From: Sutcliffiella horikoshii
GTDB lineage: Bacteria; Bacillota; Bacilli; Bacillales; Bacillaceae_I
Direction of reading: 5' to 3'
NCBI RefSeq assembly: GCF_021991925.1
Contig: NZ_RXZI01000004.1
Coordinates: forward strand, 1 to 64,000
DNA: 64,000 nucleotides
Part shown: positions 58,132 to 64,000 of the stretch, one piece after another
How the letters are laid out: every line of letters begins with the position of its first letter
Position numbering within the stretch: the first letter of the stretch is position 1
The notes under the pieces: generated by a model
What the model saw: the letters and a program-made list of their open reading frames with translations, nothing else
What the model was told of the DNA's origin: nothing
The model's database searches: none
Translations under genes and position numbers: made by a program

Positions 58132-58326
58132 ATGGCTATCGCATTCTTATTCGTTTTGGTGGCTATATTCATACTCTTCTACATAAACAAATTAACGAAT
58201 GCTTTATGCGTTCAGAAAGAAATCCCGGAGGATCGTCAGCCGAAAGTTTTCCGAACCATAAATGTTCTAATTACCATTCTATTAATTTCTTCTTATGTAG
58301 ATATTTTGCTTAGTTCCCAACGATAA
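58132..58326 (+). CDS. Small membrane protein (YhaK position)
   Basis: A 64-aa protein with two membrane helices (about residues 2-20 and 41-58) and a charged loop between. The AAAGGAGG box and a strong terminator confirm it as a gene. It occupies the yhaK location of B. subtilis, but I do not recognise the sequence with confidence. Function unknown. Confidence 0.65.
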   Translation: MAIAFLFVLVAIFILFYINKLTNALCVQKEIPEDRQPKVFRTINVLITILLISSYVDILLSSQR

Positions 58327-58336
58327 AACGAACAAA

Positions 58337-58367
58337 AAACACCTTCCATCTAAGATGGAAGGTGTTT
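58337..58367 (+). terminator. Terminator after the small membrane protein gene
   Basis: AAACACCTTCCATC / GATGGAAGGTGTTT with a 3-base loop, followed by TTC on the plus strand; perfect stem. Confidence 0.92.
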
Positions 58368-58407
58368 TTCTTTAGAAACGGGTTATTCCCGTCTCCAAGG
58401 GTTTAGC

Positions 58408-58494
58408 TTAGTATAACCAAGCTGCACCTACGATTACTAACAGAATGAATAATACTACGATTAACGCAAATCCGCCGGAATGTCCACCTGACAT
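58408..58494 (-). CDS. YjcZ-family small sporulation protein, copy 2
   Basis: A 28-aa protein: a Gly/Ser-rich head (MSGGHSGG) followed by a single membrane helix FALIVVLFILLVIVGAAWLY. This is the YjcZ/YhaX-type tiny sporulation membrane protein family. AAAGGAGG lies 7 bases before ATG at 58494. Its last 20 residues are identical to those of the next gene, although several codons differ, which indicates an old duplication under selection. Confidence 0.85.
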   Translation of the reverse strand: MSGGHSGGFALIVVLFILLVIVGAAWLY

Positions 58495-58524
58495 TTTAGT
58501 TCCTCCTTTTTAAAGAAAATGTAT

Positions 58525-58611
58525 TTAGTACAACCAAGCTGCACCTACGATTACCAACAAGATAAACAATACTACGATTAACGCGAAGCCACCAGCATAC
58601 GCATTACCCAT
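58525..58611 (-). CDS. YjcZ-family small sporulation protein, copy 1
   Basis: A 28-aa paralogue of the preceding entry with head MGNAYAGG and the same 20-residue membrane tail. AAGGAGGTG lies 8 bases before ATG at 58611. The two genes are 30 bases apart and probably co-transcribed; family members are expressed in sporulation and found in spores. Confidence 0.85.
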   Translation of the reverse strand: MGNAYAGGFALIVVLFILLVIVGAAWLY

Positions 58612-59205
58612 CTCAGTAACACCTCCTTCGTGAGTTGTTACGATATCTTATGCAACAATTTCTTAGGAGGCATAGGCGTTTATCCTGCCTCTAAGGTTTT
58701 TTACATGAAATCCTGGGACAACAAGTGTGTGTTGGTTTATTTCATGATTCCATTTATAGTATGTAAATGTATTAGATTTGGAATGGACGTTAACCCATTT
58801 TTTTATAAAAAGCTCTTTTCTTAAGGCTCTTTTCTCAAAGATTGTTGCTATTATCTAATAGAAAAGATCTGCTTAGGGGCGGTGACGGCCTTTTCAATGG
58901 TTATAATTCACCTCCTAGTGCTATTACTCTCATAATGACTTGACGGTAAAACCACCTCTTAAGTATTTTCACACCCTGATGAACGGCTTACTAACTTTCA
59001 ACCTGCTATAGATCCGTTCTGGTTGAATTTATAAGCCAACTTTCAATTTTATAAGCCACCTTAGGCAATACAAATGCCATTCGACACAAACTTATATAAA
59101 AATCACTTAACGGTTGGCAATTATACTTTATGCAGCAAGGTATAAAACGATATTCACTTACTTGCGAAAACAGCCTTAAAAAAAGTACAGGGGGAGGTTG
59201 GAGGA
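58612..59205. other. Gene-free interval between the YjcZ pair and prsA
   Basis: About 590 bases. A hairpin GAGGCATAGG / CCTGCCTC-like at 58668-58692 followed by TTTTTT is terminator-like on the plus strand. AGGAGGTG-type text occurs on the minus strand near 58912, but only a 20-codon frame beginning with TTG follows at poor spacing. A 64-codon plus-strand frame at 58630 lacks a ribosome site and codon bias and is not annotated. Promoters for the YjcZ pair and prsA must lie here. Confidence 0.5.
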
Positions 59206-59289
59206 ATGGAAAACTATTTCATTAAAATAGGAGATTATGCTATAGTATGGAATGAAAAGCTTTACTACATATGGGAGTTGACTACATGA
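59206..59289 (+). CDS. Possible 27-codon leader peptide upstream of prsA
   Basis: ATG at 59206 follows GGGGGAGGTTGGAGGA, one of the strongest ribosome sites in the window. The frame encodes 27 residues with many aromatic ones (NYFIKIGDYAIVWNEKLYY) and ends in TGA overlapping the prsA start (ATGA). It could be a translational coupler or a stall-type leader. A TATAGT hexamer inside it could alternatively be the prsA -10, in which case it is not translated. Confidence 0.4.
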   Translation: MENYFIKIGDYAIVWNEKLYYIWELTT

Positions 59290-60158
59290 AAAAATGGATA
59301 ATAGCTGCTAGTACAACAGCCGCACTTTTCGCACTATCTGCATGCAACAATGACTCAGACGATTCTAACGTAATTGCTGAAACCTCAGCTGGGAACATTA
59401 CACAGGCAGAGTTTTATGATGCGATGAAAGAACGTTTCGGAGAAGAAGTTCTACGTGAGCTTGTCTTTGAAAAGGTACTTAATAAAAACTACGATGTGTC
59501 GGATGAGGAAGTACAGGAACGATTAGAAGAACTAAAGATGCAACTAGGGCCAGAATATGATGCAGCAATGGAACAAAGCGGATTTAAAAATGAAGATCAG
59601 TTAATAAAAACCTTGCGCCTTTCCATGCTACAAGAAAAAGCTGCTATGGAGAATGTGGAGGTCTCTGAGGAAGAAATTCAACAACACTATGATGAAATGA
59701 AACATGAGCTACGAGCAAGCCACATACTTGTAGAAGATGAAGAAACCGCCACGGAAGTAAAGAAAAAGCTGGATGAAGGTGCAGACTTTGCTGAACTTGC
59801 AACTGAATATTCTACTGACACCGGATCTGCGCAAAATGGTGGAGACCTTGAATGGTTTGGTTCGGGAGACATGTTAACGGAATTTGAAGAGGCTGCCTAC
59901 AGCCTTGAAATCAATGAGGTCAGCGAGCCGGTTGAAAGCATGTATGGTTTTCATATCATCAAAGTAACGGATAAAAAAGAGAAACCACCATTAGAGGAAA
60001 TCAAAGAAGAAGTGGAACAGGAAATCCTTCAAAACAAATTGAGGCAAGAGGATCCTGGCGCGGTGCTTGAAAAAGAGATTGAGGCTGCTAACGTTAAAAT
60101 AAAAGATTCCTCCCTTAAAAACACTTTCGAACAAGAAAAAGAACAAGAGCTAGAATAG
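59286..60158 (+). CDS. prsA: Foldase lipoprotein PrsA
   Basis: A 290-aa lipoprotein: signal peptide MKKWIIAASTTAALFALSAC with the lipobox cysteine at residue 20, an N-terminal chaperone region, and a parvulin-type prolyl isomerase domain (about residues 133-225: LRASHILVEDEETA, FAELATEYSTD, GDLEWFGSGDM, GFHIIKV). A charged Glu-rich C-terminus follows. It folds secreted proteins outside the membrane. ATG at 59286 is chosen because GGGAG lies 8 bases upstream and it starts the signal peptide; another ATG five codons earlier contains that box. Confidence 0.94.
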   Translation: MKKWIIAASTTAALFALSACNNDSDDSNVIAETSAGNITQAEFYDAMKERFGEEVLRELVFEKVLNKNYDVSDEEVQERLEELKMQLGPEYDAAMEQSGFKNEDQLIKTLRLSMLQEKAAMENVEVSEEEIQQHYDEMKHELRASHILVEDEETATEVKKKLDEGADFAELATEYSTDTGSAQNGGDLEWFGSGDMLTEFEEAAYSLEINEVSEPVESMYGFHIIKVTDKKEKPPLEEIKEEVEQEILQNKLRQEDPGAVLEKEIEAANVKIKDSSLKNTFEQEKEQELE

Positions 60159-60164
60159 TATAGT

Positions 60165-60196
60165 AAAAAGGAAGCGGCAACCCCCGCTTCCTTTTT
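60165..60196 (+). terminator. Bidirectional terminator between prsA and yhaL
   Basis: AAAAAGGAAGCGG / CCGCTTCCTTTTT with a 6-base loop, between converging genes. Confidence 0.9.
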
Positions 60197-60200
60197 ACTA

Positions 60201-60377
60201 TTATACATTCACAACCTGCTGCTTTTTCTCTCTTTCTTCTTGAATCCTATCCATATAGACTTGTCCTTCTTTTTCAATGATGGCAGTCTCCACTTCTTTC
60301 TCTTCTTTAGCAGACCTTAACGTCATATAGGCACTGAAACATATCCCGATTACAACCAATAGCATCCACCACGGCAT
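60201..60377 (-). CDS. yhaL: Sporulation protein YhaL-like
   Basis: A 58-aa protein. An N-terminal membrane helix (MPWWMLLVVIGICFSAYMTL) is followed by a long, highly charged helix (KEEKEVE, RIQEEREKKQQ). GAGGGGGGG lies 7 bases before ATG at 60377. Length, topology and location between prsA and yhaM agree with B. subtilis YhaL, a sporulation-expressed membrane protein. It converges on prsA. Confidence 0.78.
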   Translation of the reverse strand: MPWWMLLVVIGICFSAYMTLRSAKEEKEVETAIIEKEGQVYMDRIQEEREKKQQVVNV

Positions 60378-60445
60378 AAAAAAGCCCCCCCTCTTTCATA
60401 TGTGCTACTAATTTATACATATGATAGAGGATGGGAGGCTAGTAC

Positions 60446-61390
60446 TTATTTGTGAAAACTAGGTTTATAGAAGTTTCGGTTATCCATAGCAAAGATTCTT
60501 TCTGTATATTCTCCAGGCTTTACCCGCTCCAATGCGCGGTCTAACATATTCATTTTTGCATCTATATTATCGATATAGTGGAGGATCTCCGCCTCCTTAA
60601 TCAATGGAAGTTTTGGACTTCCCCATTCCAGTTTACCATGGTGGCTGAGTACAAGATGTTGAAGCACCATCACTTCTTCTCCTTCAATGCCAAGCTCATC
60701 CGCTGCTTTACCGATTTCATTCACCATGATGGAGATGTGCCCAATCAGGTTCCCCTCAATGGTGTAGCTAGTGGAAACAGGTCCGGATAGTTCCGTTACT
60801 TTCCCTAAATCGTGTAGGATAACTCCTGCATAGAGGAGGTCCCTGTCCAAGGAAGGATATAGTCCAGCTATCGCTTTGGCCAGGTCCAACATGGAAACTA
60901 CATGATAGGCCAAACCAGAGACAAACTCATGATGGTTTTTGGTTGCAGCCGGATATTGCAGGAAATCATGCTGATGTTTTTTCAATAGATGTCTTGTTAT
61001 TCTTTGGATATTGGGATTTTTCATTTCAAATATGGCCTGTGTGATCGTATCCATCATCTGCTCCTGGCTTAAAGGGGCTGTTTCAATGAGATCGGAGACA
61101 CTGACGTTTTCATGGTCTTCTTTAGGCTTTATTTTACGAATCTTTAATTGATTACGCCCCCGGTAATGATGAATGTCCCCAAGAACCCTCACGATACTTT
61201 GGGGAGTATATAATCCTTCATCATCTGCAGAAGCGTCCCAAAGCTTCGCTTCTATCTCGCCGCTCTTATCTTGGAATATCAATGTCAAAAAAGGTTTTCC
61301 ATTGCTGGCAATCCCTTTTGTCGCTGTTTTAATAAGTAGATGGACATCCACTTGTTCTCCCACTTCAAAGTGGAGAATTCCCTTCTTCAT
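60446..61390 (-). CDS. yhaM: 3'-5' exoribonuclease YhaM
   Basis: A 314-aa nuclease: N-terminal OB-fold RNA-binding domain ([22 protein letters not shown] in parts [14 protein letters not shown] and IEAKLWDAS), C-terminal HD domain with [18 protein letters not shown] and [15 protein letters not shown]. It degrades RNA and DNA from 3' ends and acts in RNA turnover. Two ATG codons follow AGGGGGAAG; the second (61390) fits the family N-terminus ([14 protein letters not shown]). Confidence 0.95.
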   Translation of the reverse strand: MKKGILHFEVGEQVDVHLLIKTATKGIASNGKPFLTLIFQDKSGEIEAKLWDASADDEGLYTPQSIVRVLGDIHHYRGRNQLKIRKIKPKEDHENVSVSDLIETAPLSQEQMMDTITQAIFEMKNPNIQRITRHLLKKHQHDFLQYPAATKNHHEFVSGLAYHVVSMLDLAKAIAGLYPSLDRDLLYAGVILHDLGKVTELSGPVSTSYTIEGNLIGHISIMVNEIGKAADELGIEGEEVMVLQHLVLSHHGKLEWGSPKLPLIKEAEILHYIDNIDAKMNMLDRALERVKPGEYTERIFAMDNRNFYKPSFHK

Positions 61391-61439
61391 CATCTCTTCC
61401 CCCTGTCAAAATATTAAATATAGCTATGTTGACTTTCAC

Positions 61440-62654
61440 TTATAAAGTAGCCTCCATCTGTTCTTTTCTTCTTGCGAGCCAAATTTTTGTCAAAATCAAT
61501 CCAAAAAGCATGATACATGCTCCAAATAGATAAGGAATATGGATATTAATTTCAAAGAATATTCCGGCCAATATGGGACCAGCTACATTTCCAAGGCTGA
61601 GAAATGAGTTATTGAGACCCATCACAAGCCCTTGTCTGCTTCCAGCCAGTTTGGAGATGAATGAATTCAATGATGGCCTTAATAAAGAGTTCCCCAAAAA
61701 GAAAAGACAGGTAGTTAATAGGACAGTTGTGAAGCCAGTAGCAAGTGTCATCATCACAAAGCCGATCGCACTGATCAATAATGCACTCGTCACTACTTTC
61801 TCTTCCCCAAACCGCTTTGTCAATCTACCTACCAAGCCGCCTTGTACAATCGTACCCACCAGACCAACAATCAAGATGATCAATCCTACTTCACTTGGGT
61901 TATAGTCATACCGCTGCATGGTATAATAACCAAAAATGGATTGAAAATTGGCCAAGCCGAAACTCATGATAAAAACCAAGCTCAGCAAGAACCCGACAGG
62001 ACTCTTTAGCGCTTTGTACATAACTACAAATTGATTGTCCCGCTTCTCTCCAGCTGATAATCGAGCGTCACTTTCGCGTTTTTCTTTGGAATAGGATTCA
62101 GGAAGTATAATCACCGATACGATCCCAGCTATAGTCGCTGCAATCCCTGCCACAAGGAAAGGCAAGGAGAGATCATATTCTGCTAACCATCCTCCTATCC
62201 CTGGTCCTACAACGATACCAAGTCCCATGGCAGCTCCCATGATTCCCATACCCTGTCCCCTCTTTTCAGAAGAGGTGACATCTGAAACGTAAGCCATGGC
62301 TGTCGGCATCAAAGCCGAACCGAATGTTCCTGCAAGAATTCTCGATAGGAACAGCATCCATAGTCCGTTCGCGAAAGCGAAGATGAACTCCGCAATCGCA
62401 AACCCGAACAGGCCGATGGTGATAAGCGGCTTTCGGCCAACTTTGTCCGAAAGCCTTCCCCATACAGGGGCGAAAAGGAATTGCATAAACGCAAAAACAG
62501 CTACCAACAGTCCCAACGTCCGGGCATCCGCACCGAATTTATCGATATAAAAAGGCAGAATCGGTATGACCAATCCAATGCCTACCATGACGATAAATAA
62601 ATTAAAACTTAATAGAATCAACGGCGCTTTATTATTTTTTACACTCTCACTCAT
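61440..62654 (-). CDS. MFS multidrug-type efflux transporter
   Basis: A 404-aa major-facilitator protein with 12 membrane segments in the TetA/NorA-like drug:H+ antiporter-1 group. Motif A GRLSDKVGRKP lies after helix 2, and motif C-like GLGIVVGPGIGGWL in helix 5 is typical of exporters. ATG at 62654 has AAAGGATAACC upstream; 23 earlier codons in frame are unconserved. It lies between yhaM and yhaN, which are neighbours in B. subtilis. Substrate unknown. Confidence 0.88.
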   Translation of the reverse strand: MSESVKNNKAPLILLSFNLFIVMVGIGLVIPILPFYIDKFGADARTLGLLVAVFAFMQFLFAPVWGRLSDKVGRKPLITIGLFGFAIAEFIFAFANGLWMLFLSRILAGTFGSALMPTAMAYVSDVTSSEKRGQGMGIMGAAMGLGIVVGPGIGGWLAEYDLSLPFLVAGIAATIAGIVSVIILPESYSKEKRESDARLSAGEKRDNQFVVMYKALKSPVGFLLSLVFIMSFGLANFQSIFGYYTMQRYDYNPSEVGLIILIVGLVGTIVQGGLVGRLTKRFGEEKVVTSALLISAIGFVMMTLATGFTTVLLTTCLFFLGNSLLRPSLNSFISKLAGSRQGLVMGLNNSFLSLGNVAGPILAGIFFEINIHIPYLFGACIMLFGLILTKIWLARRKEQMEATL

Positions 62655-62738
62655 TCTGGTTATCCTTTCAACATGCTTCTCTATACCTCTATAAGCATAG
62701 CACTTGTTTCTTCCATTCGGCAATGGATGGTGCCAAAT

Positions 62739-64000
62739 TCAATCTCGGAAAGAAACCGTTCCGACCGCACTATTCCTGCTGAATGAATATACCGAGTTTG
62801 CTACATCTTCCGATAACTTTTTCTTGGTCTGCTGATGACAGGTGAAAAAGATAAATTGGTTGCCCTGTTCAGCTAAACGGTTCATTAATTGGATAGCCAG
62901 GTCTGAGCGTTTCTGATCAAAATTGACAAAGCTGTCATCCATCATGAATGGGAGTGTTTGCTCTTCGCTCCACACCTGTGCTACCGCAAAACGGATGGCT
63001 ATATATAATTGTTCAACAGTGGCCTGGCTTAACTCTTTTGGTTCAAACATTGTACCGTCCTGGTGTTCTACTATAATTTTTCGCTCGAGCTTGGTGTCAT
63101 GGACCCCTACATAATTGCCTCCCGTTAGGAAACAGAAATGTTCTGTTGCGCGTTCCAAGACTTTCGGTAACTTTACATTCCGGTAAAAGTCCATGGTTTT
63201 TGTGAGAAGGTGCTGAGCGGTGGCGTATACAGCCCATTTGCGAGCATGACGCTGTAATGTACTTTTGGATAACTCAAAATGTTGAACGGCCTCCGAATAG
63301 GTACCGCCTTCCTCTAACTGCCTGATTGTTTCATAGGTAGCCGTTCTTTTTTCAAGCAGGTGCTGATAGCTTTCATTCAGGATAATCAGTTCACGTTCAA
63401 GCCTCTCCTTATCCATTTTCCAGCTATCCAGAGGCTTACTTTGTTCGAGTGTGACATGATAAGCGCCTTCCATTTGCTTCCATTGACTGAACACCAATGA
63501 AAGTTCTCTTTCAAGCTCCTTTTTTTCTAGGAGTTGGTGGCTTTTCATCCGAAAGTCTTCTTCAGCCTGCACACCAGCCTGTTCAAACAACTGTTGAATC
63601 TGTTTGCGTGCTTCCTCTATATGAACTTCTAATGTAGTAGACTCCTCTTGTAATAAGGAAATGCTCTCCTGTATTCTTTCTACCTTTAGCTGTTTACTTT
63701 TCTCTTCGTCCATTTTCTTCCCAATCATACCCAGAGTCTGTTCAGCAGAAGCATATTCATCCTGCCAGTCGATTTCTTTCAGAAATTCTAAAACCTGACT
63801 CGTGAAATCCTCCATCAATCGTTCATGATGCTTCCTTTTTTCTATTAATCCCTTCTTCTCTAATATAGTAGATTTGAGCCGGGTTACCTTTTCAAAGGCT
63901 TCTTCCATAAAGGGGAAGGGTATATGGGCAAGGTGAATGGATTGTGCCCACTTCTGCCAGCTCTCTTCAAAGTGAAAATTCTCCTTTTCCCATTCCTCGA
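62739..64000 (-). CDS. yhaN: YhaN/SbcE-type SMC-like ATPase, 3' part
   Basis: The frame stays open to the right edge, so only about the last 419 residues are present; the full family length is about 960. The visible part is a long coiled coil followed by the C-terminal ABC-ATPase lobe: signature LSQATVEQLYIAIRFA and Walker B LPFMMDDSFVNFD, then FFTCHQQ. An internal ATG at 63908 could look like a start but the coding frame clearly continues upstream. With a YhaO-like nuclease (expected just outside) it forms an SbcCD-like DNA repair complex. Confidence 0.9.
   Translation of the reverse strand, partial: EEWEKENFHFEESWQKWAQSIHLAHIPFPFMEEAFEKVTRLKSTILEKKGLIEKRKHHERLMEDFTSQVLEFLKEIDWQDEYASAEQTLGMIGKKMDEEKSKQLKVERIQESISLLQEESTTLEVHIEEARKQIQQLFEQAGVQAEEDFRMKSHQLLEKKELERELSLVFSQWKQMEGAYHVTLEQSKPLDSWKMDKERLERELIILNESYQHLLEKRTATYETIRQLEEGGTYSEAVQHFELSKSTLQRHARKWAVYATAQHLLTKTMDFYRNVKLPKVLERATEHFCFLTGGNYVGVHDTKLERKIIVEHQDGTMFEPKELSQATVEQLYIAIRFAVAQVWSEEQTLPFMMDDSFVNFDQKRSDLAIQLMNRLAEQGNQFIFFTCHQQTKKKLSEDVANSVYSFSRNSAVGTVSFRD

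Noticed and set aside
58630-58824. 64-codon plus-strand frame
   Set aside because: No ribosome site, AT-rich spacer composition, and a terminator-like hairpin sits inside it.
62739-63908. Complete 389-aa protein at the right edge
   Set aside because: The same frame remains open through to base 64000 with coherent coiled-coil sequence, so the ATG at 63908 is internal to yhaN.

Overview
The window is low-GC Bacillaceae chromosome. From the right edge to about 11 kb it is a reversed, nearly colinear version of the Bacillus subtilis yhaN-to-sipV region: yhaN, yhaM, yhaL, prsA, yhaJ/I, scoC (hpr), yhaH, trpP, serC, hit, ecsABC, yhaA, hmoB, pbpF, hemEHY, yhgD, yhgE, yhfH, yhfI, lplJ, lcfB, yhfN, comK, yhjD, yhjE, sipV. 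Assignment to Bacillus or a close relative rests on this gene order and on protein resemblance recalled from family knowledge; no database was searched.

Layout. (1) 0.4-11.2 kb: a nine-gene minus-strand operon with a complete Liv-type ABC importer (binding lipoprotein, two ATPases, two permeases), a 58-aa protein of unknown function, a ketoacyl synthase III-like enzyme, an alpha/beta hydrolase and a FabG-like reductase. Directly upstream lies a 1072-aa regulator that joins a MalT-like NTPase/TPR body to a C-terminal winged helix plus BTAD domain. The operon promoter carries two GGTTACAA boxes exactly 11 bp apart over the -35 region, the layout expected of a BTAD/SARP-type activator. This is the best candidate for an undescribed system here. 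(2) 11.3-19.4 kb: signal peptidase, YhjE, an APH-like kinase, a VOC protein, an S9 peptidase, tandem DUF421 proteins, comK and an IDEAL-domain protein. (3) 19.4-30.3 kb: glyoxylate shunt (aceB-aceA), YhfN protease, AzlCD, a 52-bp tandem repeat array, fatty-acid genes (lcfB and an enoyl-CoA hydratase, with a FadR-like box), lipoate ligase, YhfI, YhfH. (4) 30.5-46.8 kb: LacI regulator, yhgE/yhgD, haem genes hemE-hemH-hemY, an orphan PAS histidine kinase, pbpF, haem monooxygenase hmoB, liaFSR and a PAP2 phosphatase. (5) 46.9-64 kb: yhaA, ecsABC, hit, serC, trpP with TRAP-type triplets over its ribosome binding site, scoC, two 28-codon YjcZ-like genes, prsA, yhaL, yhaM, an MFS transporter and the 3' part of yhaN, which runs off the window.

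Non-coding structure is rich. A family of GC-rich palindromic extragenic repeats recurs at 1-285, about 18.25, 30.3, 37.1-37.4, 45.9 and 49.0 kb; the 49.0-kb copy lies between 27-bp perfect direct repeats. A 52-bp unit is repeated about 9.8 times at 25065-25573; read on the minus strand it has an AGGAGGTG box and a 14-codon mini-ORF in its intact copies. A decayed array of ATGAGGTG boxes occupies the ecsA-hit gap. I saw no tRNA, rRNA, CRISPR, prophage or transposase gene.
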